From positions 17,511 to 81,510 of the forward strand of contig NW_024468544.1 in assembly GCF_001632365.1 (NCBI RefSeq): DNA of 64,000 nucleotides, written 5' to 3'. The notes below the pieces were generated by a model. That model was not told where the DNA came from and did no database searches. It was given only the letters and a program-made list of their open reading frames with translations. The DNA is from Laetiporus sulphureus 93-53. Its lineage: Eukaryota > Basidiomycota > Agaricomycetes > Polyporales > Laetiporaceae. Of this stretch, positions 22,325 through 35,153 are shown in pieces. The position numbers were made by a program, and so were the translations under genes. The stretch's first letter is position 1, and the number at the start of each line of letters is the position of its first letter.

Positions 22325-23279
22325 GTAGCTGTCTCGATCTTGATCAGCTGAGCTAGGTGTGTCCGGCAAGAACAGCAAGGATATAGCTGCAGAAAACCAG
22401 CGACACCAAACAGACAGAAGGGCGACCGGTCTACATCTCAATCGTCTGAAATTGAAATAAACTTCCAGACTAAGGCGATCCAGCCAGAATGTCATCCGAC
22501 AGTGCCAATCTGTTAGGTTTTTGGCCAAGAGAATCAGTATTGGACATGCATAGTGTAGTCTCTTCAGTAAGTACAGAATAATCAGATCGACATAGTACGT
22601 GGCATGAAAAGGGTCCCGCGCGGCGCGGGTGGGGTGTAAAATGATTCTGAATCTTGATCAACCTTCCGGCCCGCCGAGAGACGTCACAGCAATGCCTGGC
22701 AGAGAGACGCAATGCCTAGTTTGATACAGTCCGCGTGCAGATCGTTAGACCTTGTCAGCTCACGGTAAGTAAATGCCACAAAGTACTTGTCAAGTGGAGA
22801 GCCCAATGCGTGAGAAAACATTCTTTCTACCACCACCATAACTCCACCTAAGCGCTGCCTCGTATCTTTTTGATTTTGCAGCGCGTCGCGACGCGCTCTT
22901 TCTTGGCAGATTTCTGAGCGAGTGCATTTCTCGAATAAGAACGCTCGAGATCTGATATTTGGACCCTGGCCATCGAAGAGCAAGGCGAGCCGGTTTTCGC
23001 ACTCGTGTTGGTGAAAGAGTGAATCGATGTTCAGCAGTGATATACTGGCTAGCGCTACCTTTGCACACAATGGGAGGGACCATCAAAGTATGAGTATTGC
23101 CAGGCTATTAGAGAATGGAGGGCACGTCCACTGCGTGCGCTAGTCCCTGTTAATTCAAAGACATTTCTCCAAGTCCAGCAACGACATGAACCCTAAGTAA
23201 CATTAACGTGAGAGGGTATAGATGCAGATAGCGTAGCATTAGGTATAATTAACTAAAATAGGTCCATCTAAGAGCACGC
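22325..23279 (-). other. Intergenic with one coding-like open frame
   Basis: On the minus strand 22684-23070 an open frame of about 125 codons has balanced, protein-like composition (for example NIDSLFHQHECENRLALLF), but no in-frame ATG at its start and no recognisable domain. A short ATG exon (MVPPIVCK, near 23083) abuts it. It could be a small unknown gene or a relic; not called as a CDS. Confidence 0.3.
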
Positions 23280-26200
23280 TCATAAACACCACCCAACAGC
23301 CGTGCCGATATCCCTTAGCGCTCTCGTCTCTGAGAGCGTCAACGCAAAGCGGAGACACTCGCGCTCCCTGTCCTTTCGTCCCTGCAGCCCACAATGCTTT
23401 GCGAGGAAGTACCAAGCCTCAGGGACGTCCCACCCGGCGCCTTTCGTGAGCTCGGACAGCAGCCCCGCCGCGAGGTCGATGTTCTCTCGCTGTGGATTGT
23501 CAGTGGAGGTGCCGAGGAGTTTGGGCAGGTTGGGCGAGAGGTAGAGGCGGCAGAGATGCACTATGGCGGAGACGTCGTCTGGCGCGATGAAGAGCGCCTT
23601 CTGGAAAGACTCAAGCGCACGGAGCTCTTCGTTGAAAGCCATATAGTACAAACCCAGCTGTTATTACTTGATGAGCAATCAAAATTCCCCCTTGTGAATA
23701 TATCACAGCCGAGGCGCTCACCTGTACCCAGACGTTAGGGTTGTCCTCATCCTTCACCTCCGCCTCCTGGATGGCCGCCTTTGCCTGTTCAATCTTCCCG
23801 AGCCTCCGGAATGTAGCTGCAGACATCAGCCAGAGATTGCTCAACAATCGCCGGTCGCGAGCTGCACGATAGTTCTGCTTTCGCATGGCCGACGTTGTAG
23901 ATTGGGAAGGAAGAGGAGGAGGTGGTGGTGGTGGCGGTGGAGGGGCATCGATGACAGATACATCCTGCTGTGATACATAGAAGCTGAGTTGTTGACGTAG
24001 GTGTATCGATGATGCTTGGTAAGGCGACTGACCGAGCACGGCGTGCAGATCTGCACAAAACATCAGCATCGCAATTTAGTTCGAGTCAAAGTCTGAGTCC
24101 TACCAGGAGCGGAGTTCGACCGCTTGAGGTCAGTGCTACCATGCCGCGCAACGTTGTGGCCAATTCTCCTGGATATTTTGGTAATGCCCGCCTGTCCCTT
24201 GTGCACGCGGCTTTTCAGCACCTCCCGGACCTTCTTCCCACGGGTCATATCTCTTTGGGGACCATGGAAGGAAGACAGATGCTTCTCGTCAAGACCCTCG
24301 TTAACGCTTCCGGTATGTTCGCTTTGCGCATTCGGTATCGCAGGCGTGGCAGGTGTGACCGTAATGGGAATAGGAGTCGGCGGGAGAGGACCGTCCTCCG
24401 CGACCTCATCGACGGCCATATATGCTCTGGACGAGTGTGATTCGACACGATGGGATTTAGTGAGTTTCTCGGAGGGTGCGATAGACTGCGGTCGCACGTC
24501 CTGCCTACTGTCAATGGACAGCCTTCCTGCAAAGGCTGCAAATTAGTATCAACGCTACATTATCAGGATACGTAAGCACATGACTCACTGTCTTCCGACC
24601 CGACCTCTCGCCGCTCCGAAAACCAGTGAAACACTTCCACCCACCTATCCCCGGCTCCTTCGGGGCCCTCGACATACTCCGCCAGCGTAAGCTGCGTCAT
24701 CCGCAACTGTAGAGCGTGTTCGAATGCTTCGTGGCGCGAGGGAGATGGTCTGTCGGGGATTGGGCGCAGTAACGAAGAGGACGGCGGAATGTCAGTAGCA
24801 TCGCGATCGAGCAGCGTCACCACGACTTCGGGTGTGCTAACAGACTCGCTGCTCGAGTACCCCAAATGAGCATGTCCGCTCGCTCCGTCCCGGTCGATCG
24901 GTTGCGATCCCGCCGCATAGTCATGTACATGGATGCCAGCGGCGCCGTTGGTCGCATCTTTGGGATGACTCTCGGAAATGTCGTCCGCGAGATCGGCTTC
25001 ACCTATCCCGGCGCCGACATCCAAGACGCCCTGCGCGGCGCGCCAGTCTCCTGTCGCAGTTAACAGAAGACCCAGCAGATGCCAATGTCGGACCTCTCCC
25101 GGCTCCCCCTCAACGGCGAGTTGCGCGTTGGCGATGGCCTTCTGCAAGTCGAGAGAGGGCCCGGGCCCTGAATATGCGAGTGCGAGGTGATGATAGACCG
25201 ACGGAGTGGGATACGTCTCTGCGGCCGCCAGCAGAGACGAGAGTCCGTGGGAAAATCGCTTCATCCGAGTTTGCGGGTCTTGTTCTATAATATGGGAGAC
25301 GTCACACCAAATGATATGTACTCCAAAGACCATGGACGCGTACCTGTATAGGCCATGGTAGACTGCCAGATACCCTCGGCCAACTGTACGCTCCCGACAA
25401 GCTCCTTGTCGTTATGATCCAGGCGCGACTTCGCTTTGTCAATCATGATTGCTGCTTCCTTCGCCTGGTCATGCGCCGCCTTCGCATCCTCGTCTACCAA
25501 AGCGAGACGGCAAAGCATCCTGGCTCCTTGGACGAGTGTTTGCACCCAATTGCGGTCGGTGTCCGTATCCTCGTCCTCAGACACAGTTTCGCCTTGTGCC
25601 TCTGCCAGCTTTGTCTCCCTCGCTTTCTCCACCACCTGCACGTAAAGGCGCAAGGCCCGCTTTGCCAGCCCAGAATCGCCAGAGACATATAGGAGATGCG
25701 TCAGGTGACGATACACCTTGTACGAGTTGAAGGTGAGACGAGTTGCCCACCATAGCACCTACCTCATCTCAGTCAGTGCCCTTCAAACGCAGATGGATGC
25801 AAAGCGCAGCTTACATCGACCACCCATCCGGCATATTCCCCCACTGCGCCGTCTGCCTCCCACACGGCCACAGAAAGGTCGACAAGATCCTCCACCTTCA
25901 CATTGCGCTCGCCTGCGCGCGGAAAATGTGTGCTCACGCTCAGTATCGCCCGATAACCTTGAATGACGGAGCGTGCCGCACTTATCCATCGGTGCGGTCG
26001 GCCATCGCCTTCTCGAGCGACCGGAATTGGTGTCTTCGATGGCGAAGCGTGCATACGAAGGATAAAAGCACGCAGGTGAAGAATAGCGACGGTCGACCGA
26101 TGCTCCGGCCGGAACGTCGGCGGCCAATGTGCACTGCAGGAGTTGTACTGGTCAAACAACGTCCACACAGATGCGTTTTGACTTCCGTGCAGTCGTACGT

Positions 26201-27195
26201 CGCACAGACGGGAGCCCAGGATGATAGCACGCCGGAGCAATCGCTCCATCCATCGCCAGAGCTCGCGATAGCGCCCGAAGGAACTTGTGTCAATGGCACC
26301 CACGCCGGTAGTGGAAGCTGATGCAGCTTGAGCAGGGATGTAGGGCGGGATATCATTGATGACGCTTGCGACGAGGGGAAGCGCAGTCAGGTATACGTTG
26401 AACGCCGCATGAGGGTCGCTGGGTGTGATCACCTCATGGGACATACCTGTATCATGTGAGCATGAGGGTCTTCAGGCCTGGGCTGATTAACTCACCTTGG
26501 AGGCATATGCTGCGGATACTCTCGGTAATCGCCCAGGCACTTCCATCACTGACGTCCGCGGTGGAAGCAAACGAGAGGGATGACAAGTCGCTACCCGTCC
26601 ATGCGGAGGAGACAGAGCCGTTCAATCGAGGCTCGCCCGGAGTCAAAGCAGACCTGGAAGCAGATACACGTTCCGTGACGTCTAAGAAACTCTTGACGTC
26701 GGACAAGATTGATAGACACTCCGACGGCCGTCGCAGAGCAAATGCGTAGTATGCTACTGCAAGCCGGATGGACTACCCGATGCTGAAGTTAATTGAACAG
26801 GGAATGGATCAGATATGGGACATTGCACTTACATCTGAGTTAGACGACTCCAGCCGCTTCAGAGCATTGTAGCCCGTTATCGCCTCTTGCATGCGCTCTT
26901 CTGGTAGCATGCACTCGTCCCCGAGCACCAGTGGTCCATGTGGACTAACCTCACTGCCATCCATGCTCCGATTCCGCGAATTGGCGGAGAGCAGCAAGGC
27001 GAGTGCCTGCAACTGTGATGCAAGCTCAGCGATATGCGTGTACCCTCTGCAATGTTTGTTGAACTTGCGCAGGGTTTCTGACCAGGAAAGTGGCGCGCCG
27101 CCAGGTGTCTTTCCGGGGAATGCGTTGTCCCATCTCCCTGCTGTCAACGTTTCTCGAAGCTGTCTCCAGTAATGCTGATCCTTTCCTTGAGCCAT
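23280..27195 (-). CDS. YPP1: YPP1/TTC7-family TPR protein (PI4-kinase complex)
   Basis: complement(join(23280..23657,23722..24050,24104..24526,24589..25284,25344..25758,25815..26446,26496..26772,26833..27195)), 1170 aa; all seven introns (49-64 nt) agree in phase. YPP1/TTC7 proteins scaffold the plasma-membrane PI4-kinase Stt4 with Efr3, supporting PI4P synthesis and endocytosis. Seen: an all-helical TPR-like architecture with repeats near the middle (VYHHLALAYSG, WHLLGLLLTATGDW) and C-terminus (LWLMSAATFRRLGKIEQA, ALESFQKALFIAPDD), ending in the short GTAVGWCL tail resembling the family's conserved end. Basidiomycete-style low-complexity inserts (a poly-Pro tract in exon 7, acidic/basic linker in exons 5-6) explain the extra length. 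Family assignment rests on overall architecture and the C-terminus. Confidence 0.75.
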
Positions 27196-28216
27196 CTCAG
27201 GGGAAAAGATCACACATTAACTCTAAATAAAGTTCAATTCGTAGGGCAATGGTGAGATTGGAGTGACGTATGTGGTTCTTCTCTTCGTCGTGCGAGGTTG
27301 ACCAGATCTGCACACGCTACCAAGTAGACACAGTCGTCGTCTTTTTTAGGATGGCCCAGCAAGAAAACGAGTTCGAAGAAAGACCCCAGACGTCAAGAAC
27401 CCGAACAGAAGTGCTGTGGGGCACGAATGTCGTATTGTAGAGAGAACTTCTTCGTTGTAAGCTCCACAATTACGACCAGAACTTCATATGTAGTGTTTAC
27501 CGTCACGTGGTCGCTTTGAGATAAGATTAGATCGATCCTTTGAAGTTGTGGTCCATGGACCTTAAACAATGTTTTTTTTGAGGCTCATGCATTCATGCTA
27601 CGTAGGGCTACTTGCGAGCTTAAGAGCGGTGATAACTTCGCAATCATTTCGCAAGCCATAATATCAAATGAAAGTTGTCAGATTTTCAGAACCAAGGCTG
27701 CACCTTCCTCTGACTTTGCTTGTCGTTTGTGGCGTAACATTCGAGTTCCCACTTTCATTGCGCTAGCTGACTATTGATAAAAACGGCTGGATGATCATTG
27801 AATGTATGATTAAAGAAGTAGAACCTGTGGGCGCTTGTTCATAATGACCGCGCGCGGACTCTATTGTAATGTCTTGTGACCATCATGATGAACGAACGTT
27901 CCATTCAGACATGGTGAATCCAAAAGCTCAGTTCATAATGAACCGAAAATAATATACGTATGAGCTGCAAGGTTGAACAAGAGTTGACACATCGTTAAGG
28001 GCGGAAAGTCGCAGCTCATACATGCCATCTGTAATTGATTTAAGAAGCATCAGTGTGGTCGATCAGAAATTGATTCCAGTCCGCTCGTGCCATCAGACAC
28101 GCCTATGTGGGGTTATTTGTTCTTCCGGTGGCCAAGACGCTTGGTTCATCAACGAACGCTGTGGCATCGTGCTCCCTTGTACTCAACCTCCATCCAACGC
28201 CCAAGTGTTCGTCTCA
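27196..28216. other. Divergent intergenic region
   Basis: 1.0 kb between the YPP1 start and the next plus-strand gene; promoter space for both. AT-rich in the centre. An ATG at 28022 is in frame with the downstream gene but is not preferred as the start. Confidence 0.5.
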
Positions 28217-30142
28217 ATGGTCCCTTTCGTCTTCCTTCCTACCGATGCTGTAGAGCCCACTGAGCTCACACTCGAAGACGACACGAAGGTGCGCATCGAG
28301 CCAGGCTCGAAGCGGATTCATTTCGCGCCACAGTCAATCGAAACCTTGGTCAATATCGCGCGCTTGGACGAGAAGCATACCGACCTCACCGGAATCAGGT
28401 CTGTCGAAGATGTCTTTAACTTCCTCATGGGACAGGTCGAAGCAATGAGGCTGTTGGTCTGTTACCTCTCCGCCAACCAGCGAGAACACCTCAAGCGGAT
28501 CGAATCCCTCAGCAAGAGCATCGACGAGAATTTCAAGAGTGTGAAGGAATCATCGACTGTTATCGAACGAATCGCTCTGAACGCTTCGAGCGCCGTGTCA
28601 GGCTTCGAGTAAGTGGCCACCTGTATCCTACATCCGTGACGGCGACTTAATGGCCGCTTTCGGTGTATAGGCGGAGGCTGCGAGCTGTCCTGAATGGTTT
28701 CCAGAAATTAAACAACAACAACTCAGCCAAACAGCCTATCGTGCAAGGCCCGCTAGCTGGTTTGACAGCCAGTTTACTTCAAGACTCGCGCGCGCCACCT
28801 ACGGTTATGTCTGAGTCGCTCGCCCGAGAGGGTTTAGAGCTGCAAGGACAAATCCGCATTTCCGGGACTAATTGGTACGCTGATGCGGCTACCGACCAAG
28901 CATTCCCGGATGTTCTAAAGGAGGTCGACCTTGCGATGCGACTCGAGAAGGTCGCTCGTGAGTCGGGCGCGGACGCGGCAGAGACGACATCTGCGTTGAA
29001 CGACCGGGAAAGCGCTGAACGAACAACGAGTCTCGATAATGAGTACATCAAAGTGTGCATTGAGAAGATTGTTGGCACGCACGACGAAGCTCGTCAGATG
29101 CTTCAAGAAGTGCATGCAACGGACGCCGTGGTAGACGACCGTCTCAAGGCGGCGGAAAACCTCAACGAGCAGACGTTCTCAAAGCATTGGGAAAAGAGCG
29201 AGAATGCGGTTGCTACGATTACCAGCTCCATGAAGATCGTCAAGCAGCTGACGTGAGTCTCACGACATCTTCGAGTTCAAAACCTTAACTCATACTTGGA
29301 GCAGTCCTCACATGGAAGAAGCTGAGGCTCTGTTCAAAGAGCTGCAACCCGCTTCCGATCCTGTCGGGGAGGGCGGTCCTGGTCCATCGACTGTTGCAGC
29401 GCAGACTGCGCAAGCAGCTACATCGAAAGAGCCGATCGAAGGGGAAGCTGCCGATAAGGATGCTTCCAAAGCCGGCCCTTCCATCTATCGCCTCCAGCTC
29501 TCGATCCCATCGAAGCCCGTCGGCCAACTGACTCTTTCCGAGATCATTCAGATTCTAACAGCGTTCCCCCTGCGCATAACCTTCGATCCTGAGAACCTTC
29601 CCCTGGTGACTCCGATCGCAGGCACACCACAACGTGAAACCGCTGAGCAATCTGAGAAAACCGTACAACCGCGACAGGCCCTCGCACAACCAAATCCCGA
29701 TGATTTTCACTACGACTTCGACTATGACGAACTGTTGCAGTATCCGCAATCCGCCAGCGGGGCATACGTTCCTCCCCCTCGACGCTCCAGACGCCTACGC
29801 GATGAAAAGGGCAAGGCTCGTGCGGACAATGGAACCCGTACTGCGATCCCCTATAGCCCCACTGCACGGCTGCCCGTACAACCTAGAGCGTGGGATCTGG
29901 CGGATGCGAAAGGGCATGGTGCTACTCAAGTACTTTCGCCTGTCACGAAAGAAGCTGCGCTGCCGCTGCCTGACAAGGGAAACAAGCGCCGAACGAGGAA
30001 GACTACAGGCGGAGCTGTCGAGCTGCCTGCTGTTGCGAAGCCGTCTCGGAGGAAACGACAGAGGGTTAACGGGGATGATACAGAGGACCGTCCGGCAGCC
30101 CAGAAGGAGGGACCGCGGCCCAAGCGGAGGAGGGTTCGCTAA
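28217..30142 (+). CDS. Coiled-coil, nuclear-type protein of unknown function (603 aa)
   Basis: join(28217..28608,28671..29252,29305..30142). The ATG at 28217 (MVPFVFLPTDAVEP) is chosen over the in-frame 28022 ATG because the extra N-terminus looks non-coding; this is uncertain. Residues ~70-330 are predominantly helical and coiled-coil-like (VEAMRLLVCYLSANQREHLK; MLQEVHATDAVVDDRLK). The C-terminal third is Pro/Ala-rich and then strongly basic, with RRTRKTTGG, PSRRKRQRV and PRPKRRRVR, the last a convincing monopartite nuclear localisation signal. No enzymatic motif is seen and the family is not recognised. Confidence 0.8.
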
Positions 30143-30455
30143 TTGCGTGTTGAAGTGTCGTGTTGCCCTTGCAGGATGCCGAACATAAGTTGCACTGACA
30201 GAGACTATTTCTCAGGAATCTACTTGCTGGAATGTATTTGTGAACTTTATCTCCTTGCTTACTGTACAGTGAATTTATCCTGCTTGCTGAACTGTCAAGT
30301 TGCCGATAAAGGTAACACCTACGACATCAATCTCAAGAATGCGTGCATTACAGAATATTGCGCCTCAAGTCTATTACAGTCATTTCTGCCACACAAACCG
30401 CATGCTTTCAAGCTGTGTCCTAATGCGTCTCCTGTCCGGGACAGAGCCATATCCT
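30143..30455. other. Convergent intergenic region
   Basis: 313 bp between converging stop codons; 3' UTR space for both genes. Nothing else seen. Confidence 0.5.
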
Positions 30456-30880
30456 TCAAGAAGACTGTACCTGGATGTCAGCGTTTTCCTGCATGTGGCA
30501 GGCAGGCCACTCACGTAACAATCGCTCGGGTACGGCGGGTCGCCAAAGAAATTCGTATACGTGTAAGTCACGGTGTACGTCGTTTCGCCGTTCGATTCAA
30601 CCTCCGTTGTCGTCGCCAAAGGATAACTGACCTCAGTCTCCGTGATCGTCGTGGTCTCGAACGGACCGGTCGTCGTAGGCGCGATAATGCTGAGCGTCTC
30701 GACGAATGTTGTGGTGTAGGTGACCGGGCACGCGGGATCCACAGTCCGCTGTCACTCCTGTCAGAATCGAGGAAGCATGTCCGGGATGACAGGATCACTC
30801 ACGGCGGCAATTTTCGGAGCTGCCATGGCTCCTGCGGTACTAAGCAGAGTGACAAACGCAAGAGTAGCGAACTTGACCAT
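30456..30880 (-). CDS. Small secreted Thr-rich protein (108 aa)
   Basis: complement(join(30456..30470,30515..30748,30803..30880)). The first exon encodes a clear signal peptide (VKFATLAFVTLLSTAGAMA, cleavage near residue 20). The mature part begins with a Lys/Arg-containing stretch and then a Thr/Tyr-rich beta-like region (TTTFVETLSIIAPTTTG; TYTVTYTYTNFFGDPPYP) with two cysteines, DPAC and SDC, that could form one disulfide. The last exon is five codons (VQSS stop), supported by a GTGAGTGG donor and a CTGAC branch site before CAG. A TATA box (30960-30966) lies 80 bp upstream of the ATG. It has the features of a small secreted protein or candidate effector; function unknown. Confidence 0.8.
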
Positions 30881-30959
30881 GGTCAATTACAATCCGCAGA
30901 CGAAAAGTGATGAGGAGTGAACTCGGGAATTGCACTGGGGAATCTGTCCTTTTGGCACC

Positions 30960-30966
30960 TTTTATA
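30960..30966 (-). promoter_or_regulatory. TATA box of the small secreted protein gene
   Basis: TATAAAA on the minus strand, 80 bp upstream of the ATG at 30880. Confidence 0.5.
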
Positions 30967-32713
30967 AATCCCTGAGCATGCCGCACAGGATGGAATGGGC
31001 ATATAGGCATTGCAATTACTCTCCTGCCAAGACAAGTAGGCGCTCGTAGCAGCTCGTTGTCCGACTGGATGACATCTTCCCGAGGATGCAGTTTTGTTTC
31101 GGATGAAATTCACGGCCCTATGTCAAAAGGAGCTTCTTGCTAAGGGAGCCTCCTTGTATCTTAGATCGTGACACTGTACTCAAAATGTACATTCTGTGAA
31201 TAGCGTGCGTTAGTCGGTAGGATGAAGAAACATACAAACGCACAGTAGTTGTCGTATACCGGTGTTAACACTGCTCATGTCAGCGTCAATTCTTCACACA
31301 AATGGTACGCTGACAGAGCGACACAATTCAAGTCTATTCAAGTCCTCGGACCGTCGGGAGCGGGAGTGACAAACGTTCTTTTGCCGATCCCGCGCGGAGA
31401 AAGTAGTCCGATTGCGAGCCAGCGGATCAGTTTCCCGGGGTCAGTGCCAAGCATATCAGGGATTGTTTGGAAACTGGGTTCACACACCGTATTCACTTTG
31501 GAGTGGCACGATGGACACGCTCGGGTACACTGAGAACTTGGAACTTTGGCAGGCACCCGCTTATGCTGTCATGATCCGACTCCAATCGGACCAAGTGATT
31601 GCAGATCATGAAAGTCCGGGGACTCCTCCAGATTGACGCTGAGTACAAAACATATACCGTTTGGAGGGTTCACCGAATCATACGCAACGCTTGAACCAGG
31701 ACCATTACATGACTAGGACTGCGCTCAAGACTCAGAAGAGCAATGCAGAGACGGAGTATGGCAAAGAAGCAGCAGGGAAGAGAAGATACTGTAATTTTGT
31801 ATGGCGTCGGAGTCCGGACAGCATGATCACACCCTTTTAACTTGATGACAATCCACGTTGGGCCAGGCCTGTACGACCCGGGGTAATCCCCCTCATGCCG
31901 GAGCTGAGATGTAAACAAAAAAAGCCATAGACGTGACAGAGCACAGCGCAAGAAATAGCTGTTGAGAGAAGTTTCAGTTCGTTGAATGAGTCTTGAAGTT
32001 TTGAACCCAACGTTCAATGAATCAAGCGGACGAGTTGGTAAAGCGCGCATTGCAGATCACACAGGCCGCGTTCTGCCGAGTACTACACACGTGACCGCGT
32101 TTCTATAAGCTTCAGCGCTCAGCTTCAACGTTCAACGTTCAACCTCCATGCACCGGTCGCAAACCTCATGCAAGCCTGCGCGTACTAGTTTCGTTGTTCA
32201 AGCCTCCTGCTCCAAGTGGTCTTGTGTCTTGTGGTGTGGTCAAATAATCGATGGTGGTACGTTAAACAGCATGGACAAAAGCTGTATATGACCCAGGACT
32301 TTACACTACGAACTCCGCTCTTTCGATGCGTCTTCCATTCATTTGACTCTTCAACGAATTGTGTTCCTACCGCTTCCGGTAATATGCTGACTAAAGAAAC
32401 CGGAGAGGAGGGCTCTCCTGGAACGTACTCTGCGCTGCACCAGGAAGACAGTCTCTCGAAAGATCCTGCGCATCATACGCATGAAATCGCATTGATCGTT
32501 TTGACATAGCAATTTCCAGCCAGCGCAATGCGCGCCTAGGTTGAAATGCATGGGAAACACTGGAAGAGCATCGGAGATCGATGTGAACAACGTGCAGGCC
32601 ATGAGGCACGAGCGTCTCAGATACTGACTGAGGACTCGTTGGATCAGGCCACCGGGCATAATCACTTAGCAATAGTAGACGCTGCGCTCTTGTTCTTCAC
32701 ATCGATCCGTACT
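30967..32713. other. Intergenic, no supported gene
   Basis: 1.7 kb with only short overlapping frames on both strands and none with recognisable motifs. A short CAACGTTCAACGTTCAACC run occurs near 32125-32145. Confidence 0.45.
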
Positions 32714-35153
32714 ATGGGCTCGCGGTACGCTACGTTTGGTCAATCACGACATTTTACGGAGCACAATACTCCATCGCATGGCAATCCCATCCCTTCCAGT
32801 TCGGAACTGCAACAGCAACTCAGGAAGGAGATAGAGCATCAGCTCAGGCCGCGCTTCGAGCAACATCAGAAAGCAAAGGAGGAAGCTCTGGAGAACGGCG
32901 TGGGTCCTGATGAGGCAGAGAGGGAGTTTCGCAGGAATGTTACGCAGCTTCGTAGAGTTGCTGATCAGCGTTTTGAGCAAGCGATGGGGCAGTATCGCCG
33001 AGGTGCCAGGCCATCGCCGGGTCAACAGCTGGACGAGTCATCCATACAACGGCAGGACACGATCTGGAGAGCCATCACGAGGAGAAATGAGGGATTGCAA
33101 GAACCCGATTTTCTGTATAGGCGCACCGAGACCATTGACGCTATCGGCGGGCCATCAAGAGCGGGGCCACCTGCTTGGCCCCCCAACAATCTTTCACGAG
33201 AGGAGCCTCCTTCGAACGAACCGGCGTTTGGCGATAGCTTTGCTATGCCGGGTTCTTACGAAGAGGAACAATCTCAGCGTACAGAAGGTAATGCATGGTC
33301 CGAATTGGGGCGCTCTCCTTTCGGTCATGGTAAGCTTGACAGCATCCGATGCTCCCAAGATTCACTGCGATTGAGCCGTGAATTCGTTAGGGCACTTGCG
33401 ATCTCGCACACCACTCAATCTGGACGCATGGCGATCCGCAGGCGTGCATGACAGCGGAACCGTGTTCCAGGGCTTGCATCCGAATGCCTCGCTTCCCAGC
33501 CGATCGCGGCATTCCAGCGATAGCCAGCGACACGCTCCTCAACCCTTCGTCTCAGCTGTCCCATCAGGTTCGCGCGACTATGCGAACAATGACCTGAGCG
33601 AGGTCCTCAGTGATGCGAATTTGCGGGATTTGGCCCGCACTTTGATGAACGGCGATATGAATGTGCACGCTAAGGAAACTGCCAGGACTCCACAACTACC
33701 TCGACAATTTCCTGCTCACCTGTATCCTCACCTCGCAGAGCGATCACAGTCTACTACGCCGAAACCAGGGGTGCCGCACCCGCTGAGGACGGGCATACGT
33801 GCCGCAGAAGACGTTCATCCGTCACGTCCGCCAATCTTCGGATCCCCCTTTACCGGCACGCTCGAGAATGAGAATCGCCCAGCCGTACATGTCCCACACG
33901 CAGAATATTGGCTTCCGCCATCCTCCTCCGACATGCAACCCGTCGATCCTAGCACTTTCACCATTGACGACGACAGTCGGAGCATACTATCTCCAATGAT
34001 CCCCTACGCAAACCTAGGCAAGGCTAGCATGTCTGACGCGGGGACCCACCCCTTCCAACATCCTACGCAAACCAGCTCTGACCGCATGGCACAAGGGCAG
34101 TCGGGCCGCTCATCGGCTCTAACGCCGGAGGGGATTGAGATGATTAATGCTGACGAGGGCGACAGCGATTGGGAAGCTCCCGAGTTCACCGAGCTGGATA
34201 AAGAGGAACTCGACAAGATCATTTCGGCGGACCTTCCTTCCATCCTGGAGGGAGTGGAAGCAATACACGAGAAATATGCAGCGCAGCCCGCCGCCCAGCC
34301 TCTGGAGCAACCGAAAGGGGTAACGGTGACGGAGGTGCCAGACGAAGCTGAGGTTGACCTTGTGGAGGAGCCACAGGAGGTGCAGAAGAAGCCGGCAAAG
34401 GTCGGCAAAGCGAAGCGTAAGGAAGAAGCGAAGCGCAGGGAGGAGGCGAGGCGCAAGGCAGAGGAAGCAAGACAGAAGGAGGACGAGGTCAGAAAGCAGA
34501 AGGAGCAGGAGGCTCAGGAGGAGCGGGAAGCCAGACGTCTCGAGGAAGAGAGGAAAAAAGCCGAAGAACAGCGTGCATTCGAGGAAGAACACCGTCTCAA
34601 GGAACCGGAGGCACGCTTTGCCAGGGAACAGGCAGAGCTTCGTCGGCAGGCAGAGACACGGCAAAGGAAAGATAGTTGGGCTAGGACGCCAGCAGCAGCA
34701 AGCAAGCAAGATGCGATCAAAAACGAATCCAAGGACCTTGCGAAAAAAGCTACAGATGGTAAGTGGACGGGGAACGAGTTACGCAAGAAAGAGGAAGAGT
34801 TGCGCAAGACGGCAGAATTGCTGTCACTCCAGGAGGAGGAGCAGAAAAGGAGGGAACAAGAGCTAGCAATGCGAGAGCAGGAAATGGAGAGTAGGCATGT
34901 GGACGAGGACAGAAGGAGGATGCCAGGCGCACTTCGCAACAGAGAAGTCGAGTTGCGCGCGAGAGAGCGGGAGATCCAACGACAGGGAGAAGAGAACAGA
35001 AAGAACGCGGAGAAGATCTGTAAGAAAGACATAGAACTAACGCATAGGGAGGAAGCGTTGAACCGCATGGCCCAAGAAATGTTTGCAAGATTGGAGTCGT
35101 ATCGTGAGGAAATGCGTAGGGAGTGGCTTAGTATGGGTGGCGAACTTTCTTGA
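32714..35153 (+). CDS. Long coiled-coil protein of unknown function (792 aa)
   Basis: join(32714..33329,33391..35153); one 61-nt intron (GTAAGC..TTAG). The N-terminal half is polar and Ser/Pro/Gln-rich (low complexity, probably disordered) with an acidic patch before residue ~320. From about residue 390 to the end the chain is an almost continuous Lys/Glu/Arg/Gln coiled coil (KAKRKEEAKRREEARRKAEE; LRKKEEELRKTAELL), like MAP7- or caldesmon-type microtubule/actin-binding rods. That resemblance is compositional, so no function is assigned. An ATG-in-frame extension to 32546 is possible; 32714 (MGSRYATFG) is preferred because the extension looks non-coding. Confidence 0.8.

Noticed and set aside
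24003..24026. Donor-like GTCAGT in YPP1 exon 7
   Set aside because: Every acceptor tried downstream breaks the frame; the exon is open without splicing.
29544..29867. Minus-strand open frames opposite the 603-aa gene
   Set aside because: Shadow frames; the plus strand has consistent splice phases and a nuclear-signal-like C-terminus.
34756..34812. Possible 57-nt intron (GTAAGT..CAG) in the 792-aa coiled-coil gene
   Set aside because: The segment encodes regular coiled-coil heptads and has no good branch site, so it is kept as coding.
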